64,000 nucleotides of DNA from Rhodococcus sp. 14-2470-1b (GCF_002259415.1 NZ_NPFY01000036.1:1-64000), one strand, 5' to 3'. Counted from the stretch's first letter, positions 8,374-20,116 are shown. Translations and numbers: made by a program. Notes: generated from the letters alone by a model not told the origin.

Positions 8374-9025
8374 CAGCGGGCACGTCGACGAAAATTTCGT
8401 CGCCGAGCGTGACGCCGGGCGCAAGAGGGAGCCGATCGCCGCTCCAGAACTTTCCGGGGTCGAACCAGTTCGCCTTCTTGTTGCCCGTCAGCAACCCCAT
8501 CGAGTCGTACGTCATCGCAACCACTTCCGCGCAGTACGCGGTTTCGAGTGCCGCGGATCCGGCGGCCTCGTCCTCGCGTGATCGGCGACGAAACGTCGGT
8601 ACCCGTCCCTTGAACCAACTGCCCGCCAACTTCGCCGTCGTCGGGAACGCGGTTCCGTCCATCCGCGCGATGGTGCGCATCAGCGCATCCTCCTGCTCGC
8701 GGGTCACGGGCTCACTCAACTGCCGCAGCCAGCATCGCTGAGAGTACTTGTCGGACCACTGCAGAACCGCCGCTCGCAGGTCGTGCAATTGGACTCCGCG
8801 CTGAAAATTGCCCGTCCACATGTCCTGCAGCGTCTTCCCCAGCTCGGCATGCCACATCAGCGGCGGAAGATCGTCGACGACCACGGCCATTCCGACGTGG
8901 TTCACCGGACTGTTGGTCAACGTCTGTATCGCCCGATCGGCCGCCGAATGTCCACGGAAGATCCAGATGTCACCGGTTCGAGTGGCATCGACAGCAGTGT
9001 CGAGCGAAATCGACGAAACAGTCAT
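8363..9025 (-). CDS. Permuted papain-like (YiiX/NlpC-P60-type) cysteine hydrolase candidate
   Basis: The 220-residue product begins with TGDIWIFRG (17-25) and NHVGMAVVV with His43, and has YCAEVVA with Cys165 late in the chain. This histidine-before-cysteine order is that of permuted NlpC/P60-like papain folds such as YiiX. Members are amidases or acyl-ester hydrolases acting on peptidoglycan or lipids. No signal peptide is seen, so cytoplasmic or membrane-surface action is likely. The ATG at 9025 is chosen because TACGCT lies 7 nt upstream; the frame stays open through the adjacent repeat to 9133, but that part is tandem-repeat translation. Confidence 0.7.
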   Translation of the reverse strand: MTVSSISLDTAVDATRTGDIWIFRGHSAADRAIQTLTNSPVNHVGMAVVVDDLPPLMWHAELGKTLQDMWTGNFQRGVQLHDLRAAVLQWSDKYSQRCWLRQLSEPVTREQEDALMRTIARMDGTAFPTTAKLAGSWFKGRVPTFRRRSREDEAAGSAALETAYCAEVVAMTYDSMGLLTGNKKANWFDPGKFWSGDRLPLAPGVTLGDEIFVDVPAVTR

Positions 9026-9032
9026 GAGACCC

Positions 9033-9038
9033 AGCGTA
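9033..9038 (-). promoter_or_regulatory. -10 hexamer TACGCT of the papain-like gene
   Basis: TACGCT on the minus strand is 7 nt before the ATG at 9025. The 35-bp repeat array begins directly upstream, so the -35 region falls inside repeat DNA. Confidence 0.45.
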
Positions 9039-9040
9039 AA

Positions 9041-9211
9041 GGGGTCGTTTCTGCCGGCTCCACTCCCGGCCATCCTGGGTCGTTCCTGCCGGCTCCACTC
9101 CCGGCCATCCTGGGTCGTTCCTGCCGGCTCCACTCCCGGCCATCATGGGTCGTTCCTGCCGGCTCCACACCCGGCCATCCTGGGTCGTTCCTGCCGGCTC
9201 CACTCCCGGCC
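9041..9211. repeat. 35-bp direct tandem repeat, about 4.9 copies
   Basis: Units start at 9041, 9076, 9111, 9146 and 9181, the last being partial. The consensus begins TGGGTCGTTCCTGCCGGCTC and ends CACTCCCGGCCATCC. Copies differ at only one to three positions. The array fills the space between two divergent short-spaced promoters (9033-9038 and 9223-9228). The period is not a multiple of three, and there are no spacers, so it is a minisatellite-like array and not a coding or CRISPR repeat. Confidence 0.95.
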
Positions 9212-9222
9212 CCGCATCCCAG

Positions 9223-9228
9223 TACGGT
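9223..9228 (+). promoter_or_regulatory. -10 hexamer TACGGT of the small protein gene
   Basis: TACGGT lies 6 nt before the ATG at 9235, immediately downstream of the 35-bp repeats. Confidence 0.45.
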
Positions 9229-9234
9229 GAAGCG

Positions 9235-9459
9235 ATGAAGCTGTGGAAGCTACTCGGCCTCGCGGGCGTCGTCGGTGTCGCGGCCACCGGAGCACTCGTC
9301 GTGAAGTCCGAGCGCACTCGCCGCGCCTACGCACCGGACGAGGTACGCGCGCAGTTGCACCGTCGGTTCGCCGAGGCTGCGGAAACCGAACCGCCGCCAT
9401 CACTGCCCACACCGACTCGCGGGCAGCGCCTCCGGGCCAGGTTCAGCCGAGCGCGCTGA
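9235..9459 (+). CDS. Small single-pass membrane protein
   Basis: A 74-residue protein of unknown function. Residues 4-24 (WKLLGLAGVVGVAATGALVV) form one hydrophobic segment or uncleaved signal anchor. An arginine-rich, soluble tail follows, with PPPSLPTPTRG and a basic end. The topology suggests a short anchor with a cytoplasmic basic tail. The ATG at 9235 fits the TACGGT box; the longer frame would translate repeat DNA. It overlaps the convergent aminotransferase gene by 17 bp. Small basic membrane proteins of this kind are common beside unrelated actinobacterial genes, so context gives no function. Confidence 0.65.
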   Translation: MKLWKLLGLAGVVGVAATGALVVKSERTRRAYAPDEVRAQLHRRFAEAAETEPPPSLPTPTRGQRLRARFSRAR

Positions 9460-10702
9460 GAATACGAGTCGCGAGCTCCTGCACCTGGGCGTCGGTCATG
9501 ACGAACGCCGGAGAGATCTGCATGGCTCCCTGTCCGGCTGCGCGGCCGGACACCCCGTGCTCGCGGAGTGTCTTGACGAACGGCAAGGCTTCGGCTGGAT
9601 CCGCGAGCTGGATCGCCGCCACCGCACCGAGCCCGCTGCGCACTTCCTGAACACGCGGGTGATCGGCGAGCGGCGCGAGGTAGGTCTGCAACGACGACTC
9701 CAGGCGAGCGGATTCCTGCAGGAGGTTCTCGCGTTCGACGATGTCGAGGTTGGCGAGGGCCGCGGCGGCCGCACCGGCGTGGCCGCCGTAGGTGTACCCG
9801 TGCCTCCACCAGGCTCCGCCTGCGAAGAACGGCTCGGCGATCTGTGGGGCGATGAACACTGCACCCATCGGAACGTATCCCGAGGTGAGCCCTTTGGCGG
9901 TGGTCATCAGATCCGGTGCGAGATCGAACCGAGAGGACGCGAACCACGATCCGCCGATACGGCCGAACCCGGTGACGACCTCGTCCGCGACGAACAGCAC
10001 GTCATTGTCTCGGCAGATCTGCCTGACCTCCGCCAGGTAACCGTCCGGCGGCAGGTAGACGCCACCGGCGCCGATGATGGGTTCACAGAAGAAGGCAGCG
10101 ACCTTATCGGACCCGACCTCTTCGATCAGTGCCAGCAAACTCTTCGCGTCGTCCCACGCGACAGTCCTGGCGTCGGGCATCAGTGTGCCGTAGTTCTCGT
10201 GGTTGACCGGAATGCCGGCTAGTGACGTGCCCGCCACGTGCATACCGTGATACGCCTTCTGCCGCCCCACGATCAGCGTCTTCTCGGGCTTGCCCACCTC
10301 GTGCCAGTAGCGCCGAGCCAGCTTGGCCGCGGTGTCGATCGAGTCGGATCCGCCCGAGGTGAAGAAGATCTTGCTGCCTGCAACCGGCGCGATCTCGGCG
10401 AGACGCTCGGCGAGGACCGACGTTGTCTCCGGCACGAAGTCTCCGAAGTTGGAGTAATGCGCAAGGGAAGACAGTTGGGTCGCCACCGCGTCGGCGATCT
10501 CGCGACGACCGTGCCCGACGTTGGTGAACCAGAGTCCGGCAGTGGCGTCGAGGTACTCGTTACCGTCGCGGTCGTAGATGTAGGCGCCGTCACCGCGGGC
10601 GACGACGAACGGCCCGGACGCGGTGACTGCGCCCATGTCGGCGAAACCGTGCCACAGCGCGGAGTGTCTGGATTCGAAACTCGGTTCGGTCGCGGAAGAC
10701 AT
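9443..10702 (-). CDS. Class III (omega-type) aminotransferase
   Basis: This 419-residue PLP enzyme has the class III signature DEVVTGFGRIG (240-250) and the Schiff-base lysine in TTAKGLTSGY (Lys270). It also has the substrate-side segment GLWFTNVGHG (57-66) and the GGSDSID phosphate-binding loop (117-123). The family moves an amino group from an omega-amino acid or amine (beta-alanine, putrescine, GABA) to pyruvate or 2-oxoglutarate. Sequence alone does not fix the substrate, and the neighbours do not help. The start at 10702 is supported by TAGGCT seven bases upstream and a CGGAG. Confidence 0.88.
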   Translation of the reverse strand: MSSATEPSFESRHSALWHGFADMGAVTASGPFVVARGDGAYIYDRDGNEYLDATAGLWFTNVGHGRREIADAVATQLSSLAHYSNFGDFVPETTSVLAERLAEIAPVAGSKIFFTSGGSDSIDTAAKLARRYWHEVGKPEKTLIVGRQKAYHGMHVAGTSLAGIPVNHENYGTLMPDARTVAWDDAKSLLALIEEVGSDKVAAFFCEPIIGAGGVYLPPDGYLAEVRQICRDNDVLFVADEVVTGFGRIGGSWFASSRFDLAPDLMTTAKGLTSGYVPMGAVFIAPQIAEPFFAGGAWWRHGYTYGGHAGAAAAALANLDIVERENLLQESARLESSLQTYLAPLADHPRVQEVRSGLGAVAAIQLADPAEALPFVKTLREHGVSGRAAGQGAMQISPAFVMTDAQVQELATRILSALG

Positions 10703-10709
10703 GCTCCGA

Positions 10710-10715
10710 AGCCTA
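10710..10715 (-). promoter_or_regulatory. -10 hexamer TAGGCT of the aminotransferase gene
   Basis: TAGGCT is 7 nt before the ATG at 10702. It overlaps the stop codon of the upstream Pr6Pr gene, so the two minus-strand genes may be separately transcribed. Confidence 0.45.
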
Positions 10716-11357
10716 GTCACTGCGGTCGTCCGCGCCACTGCCGAGTCGCCATCTGCTGCCGAGTCGGCCGACGGCGTTCACGGCGAGTGCCATCAGCACG
10801 AATGCCACGGTCAGCACCACCAGTCCGATGACGAGCGCGACATAACCTTGCCCTCGCGGGTCGAGGAACGGGTAGGGGTACCAGTCGACGATCGGGCCTC
10901 GAATCAGGCTGTAGATCCCGTAGACGAGCGGAAACAGCAGCCACAGAAGAGACCGCGCCTCCGAGATCCGCTTGCGTGCGGGAACGATCACCCAGTCGAG
11001 AAGCAGGACCACCGGCATGATTCTGTGCACCACGTTGTTGGTCCACGGATCCGCGACACCGACGTCGATGTTCGCCAGAAGAACGGCGTAGATGATCCCG
11101 GTGATCACCATGTACAGCGTCACGGCACCCCGGAACAACTGCCATCCCTCGCCTGGAGGATCGACGATGCCGCCGATACCCAGCACGACGACGGTCAGCA
11201 CGTTGCTCAGGACGGTGAAGTAACTGAAATAGTTCGCGACCGAGAAACCTTCGGTCCCGACACCTTTCGCGAGAATCGTCGCCAGTGCTGCGGCTGTCAG
11301 AAGAGCGAACCCAACCCTCGCAATTCTGATTACTATCGACGTGGAATCGGTAGGCAT
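10713..11357 (-). CDS. Pr6Pr family integral membrane protein
   Basis: A 214-residue protein with about six transmembrane helices (roughly residues 7-27, 39-58, 69-91, 106-122, 133-150 and 175-197). It carries NYFSYFTVLSN, a motif of the Pr6Pr/TMEM-like family, after the first helix, and WTNNVVHRIMPV in the middle. The biochemical role of these proteins is not known. The start at 11357 (MPTDSTS) removes an unlikely arginine-rich leader; an upstream GTG at 11408 is possible. It is divergent from hrpA, with 84 bp between the starts. Confidence 0.75.
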   Translation of the reverse strand: MPTDSTSIVIRIARVGFALLTAAALATILAKGVGTEGFSVANYFSYFTVLSNVLTVVVLGIGGIVDPPGEGWQLFRGAVTLYMVITGIIYAVLLANIDVGVADPWTNNVVHRIMPVVLLLDWVIVPARKRISEARSLLWLLFPLVYGIYSLIRGPIVDWYPYPFLDPRGQGYVALVIGLVVLTVAFVLMALAVNAVGRLGSRWRLGSGADDRSD

Positions 11358-11426
11358 AGCCGATCTTTGCACAGGCCGACGACCCATCGGTGTGTACCGC
11401 GCCGACACCGCGGACGCTGCAGCAAC

Positions 11427-11432
11427 TATCCT
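11427..11432 (+). promoter_or_regulatory. -10 hexamer TATCCT of hrpA
   Basis: TATCCT is 9 nt before the ATG at 11442. No Shine-Dalgarno is present, so a leaderless or near-leaderless mRNA is likely. Confidence 0.45.
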
Positions 11433-11441
11433 TGTGCCAGC

Positions 11442-15341
<3,900 letters not shown>

Positions 15342-15352
15342 ACCGGCGAGCG

Positions 15353-15817
15353 TCAGTCGACCGCGGCAGCCTGCCGGTGCGCACGAAGATCGAGTATTTC
15401 CTTCTCGAAATCCTCGGCGGAGCTGAACGAGCGGTACACCGACGCGAACCTCAGGTAGGCGACCTCGTCGAGGTCACGCAGGGGGCCGAGAATGGCCAGA
15501 CCCACCTCGTGGCTGGGGATCTCGGCCGATCCCGACGCTCGGACCGCATCCTCGACCTGCTGTGAGAGCAGATTCAACGCATCGTTGTCGACATCGCGGC
15601 CCTGGCATGCGCGTCGCACACCCTTGACGACCTTCTCCCTGGAAAAGGGCTCCGTCACCCCACTGCGCTTCACCACAGCCAGCACCGCAGTCTCGACAGT
15701 GGTGAACCGACGGCCGCATTCCGGGCACGAACGTCGACGACGAATTGCCTGACCCTCGTCTGCTTCCCGCGAATCCACCACGCGCGAGTCGGGGTGTCTG
15801 CAGAACGGGCAATGCAT
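15353..15817 (-). CDS. nrdR: Transcriptional repressor NrdR
   Basis: A 154-residue protein of normal NrdR length. The N-terminal zinc ribbon uses C3, C6, C31 and C34 (MHCPFC and CPECGRRF). The ATP-cone domain fills about residues 49-139. NrdR senses ATP/dATP and represses ribonucleotide reductase genes by binding tandem NrdR boxes. The ATG at 15817 is preceded by GGAGG at good distance. As in mycobacteria, it lies next to the lexA locus, following the ChiZ-position gene on the same strand. Confidence 0.95.
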   Translation of the reverse strand: MHCPFCRHPDSRVVDSREADEGQAIRRRRSCPECGRRFTTVETAVLAVVKRSGVTEPFSREKVVKGVRRACQGRDVDNDALNLLSQQVEDAVRASGSAEIPSHEVGLAILGPLRDLDEVAYLRFASVYRSFSSAEDFEKEILDLRAHRQAAAVD

Positions 15818-15944
15818 GGTTGAGCCTCCGTCGTAGCCGTCACGCACCCCCGAACGGCACACAGGAGGCACAGGCTTCGAGGATACTCGGAGCGGAACCG
15901 AGCCGGCTCCGTCCCCTGGCAGACGGGGCAGACACAACACAGCG

Positions 15945-16343
15945 CTACGGGCCTACTGTGCCGTCAGGGACCGTGCTGCCGGAGACCGTGCTGCTGAAGA
16001 CCGTGCCGTCCGAGACCTGGACCGTGACATGGGAGGGCGCGGAAACGGATTCGAGCGACGATGCGCGAAGGTTTGCCATTCCGACGAGCGCCAACAGCAC
16101 CACAGCGGTCCCCACCACTCCCGCCACCGCACCGAGCACGGTGATGCGCTGACTACGATGCGCCTGATCTGCGCACCCGTCGGCCCGCCGGTCGTGCTGG
16201 CCGCCGCGGACCGCGGACACGCCGACATGACGGCGACGCTGCATCGTCGCACGACGCTGCGACTCTGTCTGACGGGTACGGACAGCACGGCGAGTCTGCT
16301 GGTGCTGCTCCGTACGGACGGGCCGCTCGGTAGTGATGCTCAT
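15945..16343 (-). CDS. LexA-divergent membrane protein at the ChiZ position, lacking a LysM domain
   Basis: A 132-residue protein with a basic N-terminus (about residues 1-65), one transmembrane helix (about 69-89, VLGAVAGVVGTAVVLLALVG), and a short serine/threonine/valine-rich tail. The gene occupies the position and orientation of mycobacterial Rv2719c (chiZ), an SOS-induced cell-division inhibitor with a C-terminal LysM domain. No LysM motif can be found here in any frame down to nrdR. It has a good GGAGG before the ATG and LexA-like boxes upstream, so SOS induction is likely. Function as a division inhibitor is inferred from position and topology only. Confidence 0.6.
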   Translation of the reverse strand: MSITTERPVRTEQHQQTRRAVRTRQTESQRRATMQRRRHVGVSAVRGGQHDRRADGCADQAHRSQRITVLGAVAGVVGTAVVLLALVGMANLRASSLESVSAPSHVTVQVSDGTVFSSTVSGSTVPDGTVGP

Positions 16344-16400
16344 CGGAACCTCCGGTGTCGAACGAGACGTGGATTCGAACGCTATTCGATCAGGCGTTCG

Positions 16401-16416
16401 ATGAACGCTTGTTCGA
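16401..16416 (-). promoter_or_regulatory. LexA box before the ChiZ-position gene
   Basis: ATGAACGCTTGTTCGA matches the actinobacterial SOS box TCGAAC-N4-GTTCGA at ten of twelve fixed positions. It lies about 60 bp upstream of the ATG at 16343. A weaker TCGAACGCTATTCGAT follows at 16375-16390. Confidence 0.65.
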
Positions 16417-16466
16417 AAGTTCTATCACGCACCTCCGACAAAGTCAGTAGAAAACGCGACACGGAT

Positions 16467-16482
16467 CGAACAGATGTTTGAT
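16467..16482 (+). promoter_or_regulatory. LexA box of lexA
   Basis: TCGAACAGATGTTTGA is an exact match to the mycobacterial consensus TCGAAC-N4-GTTTGA. It lies 122 bp before the lexA start and provides autorepression; it also sits between the two divergent SOS genes. Confidence 0.85.
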
Positions 16483-16604
16483 CCAACAGCGATAACGGGC
16501 TAAGTTCGTGTCAGAAACCACACGTCACATCCATCCCACGCGTTCTGGTCTTCGAGCACGTTCGAGTTCCGGCACACGCACGCATCACGCAGGAGGACGC
16601 ACAA

Positions 16605-17465
16605 ATGAAAGACGAGACCTCTAGCGGGTCGAACGGCACGGGGTCGAACGGCACTGGGTCGAACGGCAAGGCTGCCGGGAAGCCCGCTGTGACGAAAACT
16701 GCGGCAGCGAAAACTACGGCGACCAAAAGTACGGCCAGCAAGGCTGCTGCGGGCAAGCCTGCTGCCGTGCCGACCGCGAAGGCGTTCGAGGGCGAGGGAA
16801 CGGACATCAACGCCGGACTCACCGAGCGTCAGCGCAAGGTGCTCGAGGTGATCCGGGCGTCGGTCACCGAGCGGGGGTATCCACCGAGCATCCGCGAGAT
16901 CGGCGATGCCGTCGGGCTCACGTCCACATCGTCAGTAGCACACCAGCTGCGCACGCTCGAGCGCAAGGGCTTCCTTCGCCGCGACGCCAACCGTCCTCGG
17001 GCCGTCGACGTGCGGGGGCTCGACGAGGTGCAAGCGGATCACGCGGCCGCCGTCGCCGACGGTTCCGCTCCGTCCGAGGACCAGTTGCCGACGCCGACTT
17101 TCGTGCCGGTTCTCGGTCGAATCGCCGCGGGCGGACCGATCCTCGCCGAGGAAGCCGTCGAGGACGTGTTCCCACTCCCCCGCGAACTGGTGGGTCAGGG
17201 GTCGCTGTTCCTGCTGAAAGTCGTCGGCGAATCCATGATCGATGCAGCAATCTGCGACGGAGACTGGGTTGTCGTGCGTCAGCAGAGCGTCGCCGACAAC
17301 GGCGACATCGTCGCGGCCATGATCGAGGGCGAAGCAACCGTCAAGACGTTCAAGCGAACCAAGGGTGATGTCTGGTTGATGCCGCACAACCCCTTGTTCG
17401 AGCCCATTCCCGGAAACGACGCAGCAATCCTGGGCAAGGTCGTCACCGTGATGCGCAAGCTCTGA
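16605..17465 (+). CDS. lexA: SOS repressor LexA with long N-terminal extension
   Basis: The 286-residue protein has the LexA winged helix from about residue 72 (LTERQRKVLEVIR) to 137. The S24 peptidase domain has the cleavage site Ala175-Gly176, catalytic Ser210 in GESMID and Lys247 in EATVKTF. RecA-stimulated autocleavage relieves repression of SOS genes. The first 70 residues are unusual: a GTGSN repeat (8-21) then a Lys/Ala/Thr-rich stretch, probably disordered. The ATG at 16605 has GGAGG nine bases upstream, which supports the long form. Mycobacterial LexA is about 50 residues shorter. Confidence 0.95.
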   Translation: MKDETSSGSNGTGSNGTGSNGKAAGKPAVTKTAAAKTTATKSTASKAAAGKPAAVPTAKAFEGEGTDINAGLTERQRKVLEVIRASVTERGYPPSIREIGDAVGLTSTSSVAHQLRTLERKGFLRRDANRPRAVDVRGLDEVQADHAAAVADGSAPSEDQLPTPTFVPVLGRIAAGGPILAEEAVEDVFPLPRELVGQGSLFLLKVVGESMIDAAICDGDWVVVRQQSVADNGDIVAAMIEGEATVKTFKRTKGDVWLMPHNPLFEPIPGNDAAILGKVVTVMRKL

Positions 17466-17502
17466 ACTGCGCTCATATCACCACCTCCCCCATACCGACA
17501 CG

Positions 17503-17553
17503 GAGCGAACGTGACGTTCGGTCACTTGAAGTGACCGAACGTCACGTTCGCTC
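17503..17553. terminator. Perfect 51-bp palindrome between convergent lexA and acyl-CoA dehydrogenase genes
   Basis: Two perfect 25-bp arms flank one central base. The arm starts GAGCGAACGTGACGTTCGGT and ends CACTT. It lies 38 bp past lexA and 45 bp before the stop of the convergent gene, so it can terminate both transcripts. There is no long U-run. A related palindrome occurs at 33164-33216. Confidence 0.75.
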
Positions 17554-17597
17554 TGTTCCGGGGGGTGCGGCGGCGCGCGCTCGGGGTTACGAAGAGG

Positions 17598-18740
17598 TCA
17601 GAGGTCCAGTCCTCGGCCGATGATCTCCTTCATGATCTCCGTGGTGCCGCCGTAGATGGTCTGTACGCGCGAATCCATGTAGGCCTTGGCGATCGGGTAT
17701 TCCTTCATGTACCCGTAACCGCCGTGCAGCTGTAGGCATCTGTCGATCAACTTGACCTGGTTCTCGGTTGTCCACCACTTCGCCATGGCAGCTTCCTGCA
17801 CGGTGAGCGTGCCGGCGTTGAGAAGTTCGATGAACTTGTCGACCATGATGCGTGTCGCGGTCGTTTCCGTGGCCAGTTCGGCGAGCACGAAACGCGTGTT
17901 CTGGAACTTGCCGATGGACTTGCCGAACGCCTTGCGGTCCCGGCAGTACTGGATGGTCATGTCCAGCGCGGATTCCATGGCTGCGGCTGCGACGACAGCG
18001 ATCGAGAGCCGTTCCTGCGGCAGATTCTGCATCAGGTAGATGAAGCCCATTCCCTCCTCACCGAGGAGGTTGGCTGCGGGGATTCGAACGTCGGTGAAAC
18101 TGAGCTCCGCGGTGTCCTGGGCTTTCATGCCGATCTTGTCGAGGTTGCGTCCGCGCTCGAAGCCCGGCATGTCGCGTTCGACGACCAGCAAGCTGAAGCC
18201 CTGCGCACCCTTCTCCGGGTCAGTACACGCGACGACGATGACGAGGTCGGCGTTGATCCCGTTGGTGATGAAGGTCTTGGATCCGTTCAGGACCCACTCG
18301 TCGCCGTCGCGAACCGCGCGGGTCTTGATTCCCTGCAGATCACTGCCGGTACCGGGCTCGGTCATGGCGATCGCGGTGATGAGTTCGCCCGAGCAGAACC
18401 CGGGGAGCCAGCGCTGTTTCTGTTCGTCGTTCGTGAGCTCGATCAGGTAGGGAGCAACGACGTCGTTGTGGAGAGTGAACCCGATACCGCTGTATCCGCC
18501 GCGGGTGGTTTCCTCGGTGACGATGGCGTTGTACCGGAAGTCCTTGACCCCGCCGCCGCCGAACTCCTCGGGTGCTGCCGTTCCCAGGAAGCCCTGCTTA
18601 CCAGCTTCCACCCAGACGTCACGATCGACGATGTTCTGCTCTTCCCAGCGCGCATGGTTGGGGGCTACGTGCTGGTCCAGAAACTTGCGGTACGACTCGC
18701 GGAAGAGGTCGTGCTCGGGTTCGAACAGGGTGCGGTCCAC
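17598..18740 (-). CDS. Acyl-CoA dehydrogenase (long-chain/isovaleryl type, FadE20-like)
   Basis: A 380-residue FAD enzyme catalysing alpha,beta-dehydrogenation of acyl-CoA. ACAD signatures are AMTEPGTGSDLQ (125-136) and the C-terminal IYGGTTEIMKEII. The medium-chain catalytic glutamate position is glycine (YGGT), and a glutamate stands at residue 256, 13 residues after ERL (243-245). That is the arrangement of long-chain and isovaleryl dehydrogenases, whose base is on helix G. FadE20 occupies a similar place near hflX in M. tuberculosis. The GTG start at 18740 is preceded by AAGGAG. Chain-length preference cannot be read from the sequence. Confidence 0.9.
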   Translation of the reverse strand: MDRTLFEPEHDLFRESYRKFLDQHVAPNHARWEEQNIVDRDVWVEAGKQGFLGTAAPEEFGGGGVKDFRYNAIVTEETTRGGYSGIGFTLHNDVVAPYLIELTNDEQKQRWLPGFCSGELITAIAMTEPGTGSDLQGIKTRAVRDGDEWVLNGSKTFITNGINADLVIVVACTDPEKGAQGFSLLVVERDMPGFERGRNLDKIGMKAQDTAELSFTDVRIPAANLLGEEGMGFIYLMQNLPQERLSIAVVAAAAMESALDMTIQYCRDRKAFGKSIGKFQNTRFVLAELATETTATRIMVDKFIELLNAGTLTVQEAAMAKWWTTENQVKLIDRCLQLHGGYGYMKEYPIAKAYMDSRVQTIYGGTTEIMKEIIGRGLDL

Positions 18741-18841
18741 GGGTTACTCCTTCGAGGGTGACACTTGTCGTGCGTTCCCTCGACACTACGACCGCGCCCG
18801 ACCTCGGTCGATGACCGAGCCGCGCAGGATCGGTGACCGAA

Positions 18842-20107
18842 CTAGCGGGTAGCGAGCCTGCTGAGTGCGCGCAGAGCCGGGTAGCCGACGAGGATGCCCA
18901 CCGAGCCCCATGCGATTCCGCCGAGGTCGACCGATCCGATGGTCAAGGTCAGGTCGCCGATTCCCGCGACCAGTGCGGCCGCGACGACGGTGAGGTTGAC
19001 CGGGTCGGTGAAGTCGACCTTGTTGTCGGACCAGATCCGGACTCCCAGTAGGCCGATGAGTCCGTAGAGGACGAGCGTGGCGCCGCCGATGACGCCATCG
19101 GGAACCGTGAACACCAGTGCACCGAACTTCGGGGAGAACGCGAGCACGATTGCCGTGACGGCTGCGACCCAATATGCGGCTGTGGAGTACACGCGGGTGG
19201 CGGCCATGACCCCGATGTTCTCGGCGTAGGTGGTCGTGCCGGAACCTCCCGCTGCACCCGCGAGCGTCGTGGCCAGCCCGTCGGCGATGAGTGCGTCTCC
19301 GGCGAGGTCGTCCAGCGACTTCCCCGTCATCGCGGATACTGCTTTGACGTGGCCGACGTTCTCGGCGACGAGAACGATGACCACGGGCAGGGCGATCAGA
19401 ACGACGGACAGCTCGAAGGTGGGTCCACGGAACTCGGGCATTCCGATCCATGAGGCGGCCTTCATGGCGTCGAGTTTCGCTGCGTCGATCTGTCCGGCCA
19501 CCGCCGCGAACACCCAGCCGATGACGACGCCGACGAGAATGCCCAGCCGGCCGAGGAGTCCTGGACCGGCCACGGTCACCACGAGAATGGCCACGAGGGT
19601 GACTGCCGCGACGAGTGGTTGCGCCTCGAAGGACGACGTCGCTGCGGGAGCCAGGTTCAGGCCGATGAGCACCACCACGGCACCCGTCACGACGGGTGGC
19701 ATGACAGCTTCGATCACTCGCCCGCCGGCGAACTTCACGACGAATCCGACTGCGGCCAGCACGATTCCGACGGACATGACCGCACCGAGCTGAGCTGCCG
19801 GGCCATCCGCCTGCGCTGCGCTGAGCGGTGCGATGAACGCGAACGACGAACCGAGGTAGCTGGGGATCCGGCCTCGCGTGATGATCAGGAACAGGGCGGT
19901 GCCGATTCCGGAGAACAGCAGCGTCGTCGTGACCGGGAATCCGGTCACCGTCGGCACCAGCAGTGTCGCGCCGAACATCGCGATCACGTGCTGCATGCCG
20001 ATACCCACCGTGCGAGGCCATGACAGCCGCTCGTCGGGCGCTACGACCGCGCCCGCGGAGGGCGTCTTTCCGTCGCCGTGCAGGGTCCATCCGAAGTTTC
20101 GACTCAC
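18842..20107 (-). CDS. Uracil/xanthine permease (NCS2 family)
   Basis: The 421-residue protein has 12-14 predicted membrane segments and the NCS2 signatures GMQHVIAMFGATLLVPT (37-53) and YLGSSFAFIAP (83-93). It also has VAENVGHVKAVSAMTGK and GGSGTTTYAENIGVMAATR, the substrate region with the UraA-type glutamate. It is a proton-coupled nucleobase importer, most like UraA; uracil is the probable substrate. The GTG at 20107 fits a TAGGAT hexamer nine bases upstream. The PTS enzyme I gene ends 24 bp upstream on the same strand, but the functions look unrelated. Confidence 0.88.
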   Translation of the reverse strand: MSRNFGWTLHGDGKTPSAGAVVAPDERLSWPRTVGIGMQHVIAMFGATLLVPTVTGFPVTTTLLFSGIGTALFLIITRGRIPSYLGSSFAFIAPLSAAQADGPAAQLGAVMSVGIVLAAVGFVVKFAGGRVIEAVMPPVVTGAVVVLIGLNLAPAATSSFEAQPLVAAVTLVAILVVTVAGPGLLGRLGILVGVVIGWVFAAVAGQIDAAKLDAMKAASWIGMPEFRGPTFELSVVLIALPVVIVLVAENVGHVKAVSAMTGKSLDDLAGDALIADGLATTLAGAAGGSGTTTYAENIGVMAATRVYSTAAYWVAAVTAIVLAFSPKFGALVFTVPDGVIGGATLVLYGLIGLLGVRIWSDNKVDFTDPVNLTVVAAALVAGIGDLTLTIGSVDLGGIAWGSVGILVGYPALRALSRLATR

Positions 20108-20116
20108 AAGCAGTGA

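Noticed and set aside
9041..9211. CRISPR array
   Set aside because: The 35-bp units are directly adjacent with no spacers and there are no cas genes.
10623..11441. N-terminal 273-codon extension of the hrpA frame
   Set aside because: It runs antisense through the Pr6Pr gene and past the TATCCT box; HrpA homology begins only after 11442.
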